This document shows positions 6,350 to 7,306 of a DNA stretch of 7,306 nt, in pieces (the first letter of the stretch is position 1; every line of letters begins with the position of its first letter). This DNA is from JAJFVC01 sp039698075 (GTDB taxonomy: Bacteria > Planctomycetota > Planctomycetia > Pirellulales > Thermoguttaceae), in the NCBI GenBank assembly GCA_039698075.1, contig JBDKTJ010000138.1:1-7306 (forward strand), in the 5' to 3' direction. The translations under genes and the position numbers were made by a program. The notes below the pieces were generated by a model. It worked only from the letters and a program-made list of their open reading frames with translations. It did not search any database and had not been told where the DNA came from.

Positions 6350-6473
6350 AGTTGAGTGACGGTTGCTCGGCGTTTTGTCGGCGTCATAATACACAAGCGG
6401 GCTGCAATCGGTCCGGCGTTTCGTCGGCCGGGTTTGCGGCTTCACCTTCGGACTGTCCGTTTGCGTCAAGCTT

Positions 6474-7306
6474 ATGGGTTCTCCGGTACATTTCGCGTCT
6501 ACTGCGCGGTTCTTGGGAAACGACCACTTCGACGCCATGGTCGGCGCGATGGGGTTCGTGGTTCGTCGCGATCCCAACCGCGATTGGGAGATCGCGAATC
6601 TCGTGAACAACCGCTATCATATTTTGGCCTACGCGGCCGGCGGTCGAGCCTATTATCGTTGCGACGGCGAAGACTTCACCGTCTCCAAAGGGAGCTTGCT
6701 GTTTTTTCCGAAAGGCCACGCGCATTCCGCCAAGAGCGACCCCAATATGCCGTGGTCGTTTTTTTCGGCGGCCTTCGACCTGCAATATTTTGATCCGCAA
6801 GTGGCGGCGGCGATGGAGTCGCTGCCCCATCACGTCGTCGTGCGAAACGCGGGCGAATTGAGCGGGTTGTTCAGCGAATTGGAGCGGCTTTGGGTCGTGC
6901 GAGAACTTGGGTTTTTGTTGCGATGCCGCAGCATCATTCTTCAACTGCTGCATATCTTCCTGCGAACCTGTTGCAGCGACGCCTCGACGGTTTCACACGC
7001 CCGACGGCTCGCTCCCATCGTGGCGATGCTCCAAGGCAATCCGTCCAAGACGTTTCCGATCGAGGACCTTGCGGAAATGGCCGATCTCAGCCCGTCGCGT
7101 TTTCGGGTGCTGTTCCGCGAGTACACGGGCCATTCGGTCGTGCAGTATCAGAATTGGTTGCGGGTCAACCGGGCCAAGGATTTGCTGCTCAGCGGCGAGC
7201 ACTCCGTGACGCAGGCGGCCAAGGAAGTGGGGTTCGTGGACGTCTTCTACTTCAGCCGGCTTTTCAAGAAGCTGACCGGCTACAATCCGTCCTATTTTCG
7301 TAACCA
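6474..7306 (+). CDS. AraC/XylS-family transcriptional regulator (3' end outside window)
   Basis: 277 codons are visible and the frame is still open at the edge; the HTH domain is nearly complete, so only a short tail should be missing. Residues ~45-105 look like the AraC cupin sensor: Y-H-I-L-A-Y-A-A-G-G-R-A-Y-Y, then F-T-V-S-K-G-S-L-L-F-F-P-K-G-H-A-H and P-W-S-F-F, the usual small-molecule, often sugar, pocket. Residues ~179-277 form the DNA-binding domain with two helix-turn-helix units: F-P-I-E-D-L-A-E-M-A-D-L-S-P-S-R-F (194-210), then S-V-T-Q-A-A-K-E-V-G-F (244-254) with F-Y-F-S-R-L-F-K-K-L-T-G-Y-N-P-S-Y-F-R (258-276), the AraC signature. The frame is closed upstream by TAA at 6387-6389 and ATG 6474 is its first start; no clear Shine-Dalgarno precedes it. 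In-frame ATGs at 6537 and 6549 are less likely alternatives. It diverges from the SDR and may regulate itself, the SDR or the GH115-like gene (inference). Confidence 0.93.
   Translation, partial: MGSPVHFASTARFLGNDHFDAMVGAMGFVVRRDPNRDWEIANLVNNRYHILAYAAGGRAYYRCDGEDFTVSKGSLLFFPKGHAHSAKSDPNMPWSFFSAAFDLQYFDPQVAAAMESLPHHVVVRNAGELSGLFSELERLWVVRELGFLLRCRSIILQLLHIFLRTCCSDASTVSHARRLAPIVAMLQGNPSKTFPIEDLAEMADLSPSRFRVLFREYTGHSVVQYQNWLRVNRAKDLLLSGEHSVTQAAKEVGFVDVFYFSRLFKKLTGYNPSYFRN

Noticed and set aside
5372..6355. A 327-codon open frame on the plus strand opposite the SDR
   Set aside because: The minus strand carries all SDR motifs in order. The plus-strand translation is low-complexity, rich in Arg, Gly, Asp and Val, and runs through the intergenic region without a family signature.
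6356..6793. Plus-strand 145-codon frame overlapping the AraC-type gene start
   Set aside because: Another frame over the same bases encodes the continuous AraC-family cupin and HTH domains; this one is Arg-rich and motif-free.

Overview
The window looks like chromosomal DNA from a GC-rich planctomycete, perhaps of the Pirellulales type; that rank is a guess from gene content, not a measurement. Three hallmarks support it: the tail of a PEP-CTERM protein with the autotransporter-like beta-strand pattern common in Planctomycetes, a DUF1559 protein combining a prepilin-type N-terminus with a C-terminal H-x9-DG motif, and a large secreted carbohydrate-active enzyme with its own promoter-sized gaps. 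No rRNA, tRNA, CRISPR array, insertion sequence or phage gene was seen.

Layout. 1-405 (+) is the C-terminal end of a PEP-CTERM surface or exported protein, cut by the window edge. 406-691 is a gap with two strong stem-loops, one of which has a competing alternative fold. 692-1807 (+) is a DUF1559 pseudopilin-like protein. 1808-1988 is a short gap with small hairpins. 1989-5282 (+) is a 1097-residue secreted protein related to glycoside hydrolase family 115 (xylan alpha-1,2-glucuronidases), with extra beta-rich C-terminal modules. It converges, across a shared stem-loop, on 5363-6082 (-), a classical short-chain dehydrogenase/reductase. 6083-6473 is a divergent intergenic region with a hairpin near the SDR start and an operator-like inverted repeat beside a plausible promoter. 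6474 to the window end (+) is an AraC-family regulator whose reading frame is still open at the edge.

How they may work together (inference). The GH115-like enzyme would act outside the cytoplasm on uronic-acid-decorated plant or algal polysaccharide. The AraC-type protein has a cupin-like sensor domain of the sort that often binds sugars. The SDR lies between them and could oxidise or reduce a sugar-derived product, but no direct link is visible. The two left-hand genes are typical stand-alone members of large planctomycete families and need not be related to the rest.

The most interesting point is that the GH115-like protein keeps the family's framework motifs but appears to have replaced two histidine-containing active-site signatures, so its substrate or chemistry may differ from known GH115 enzymes.
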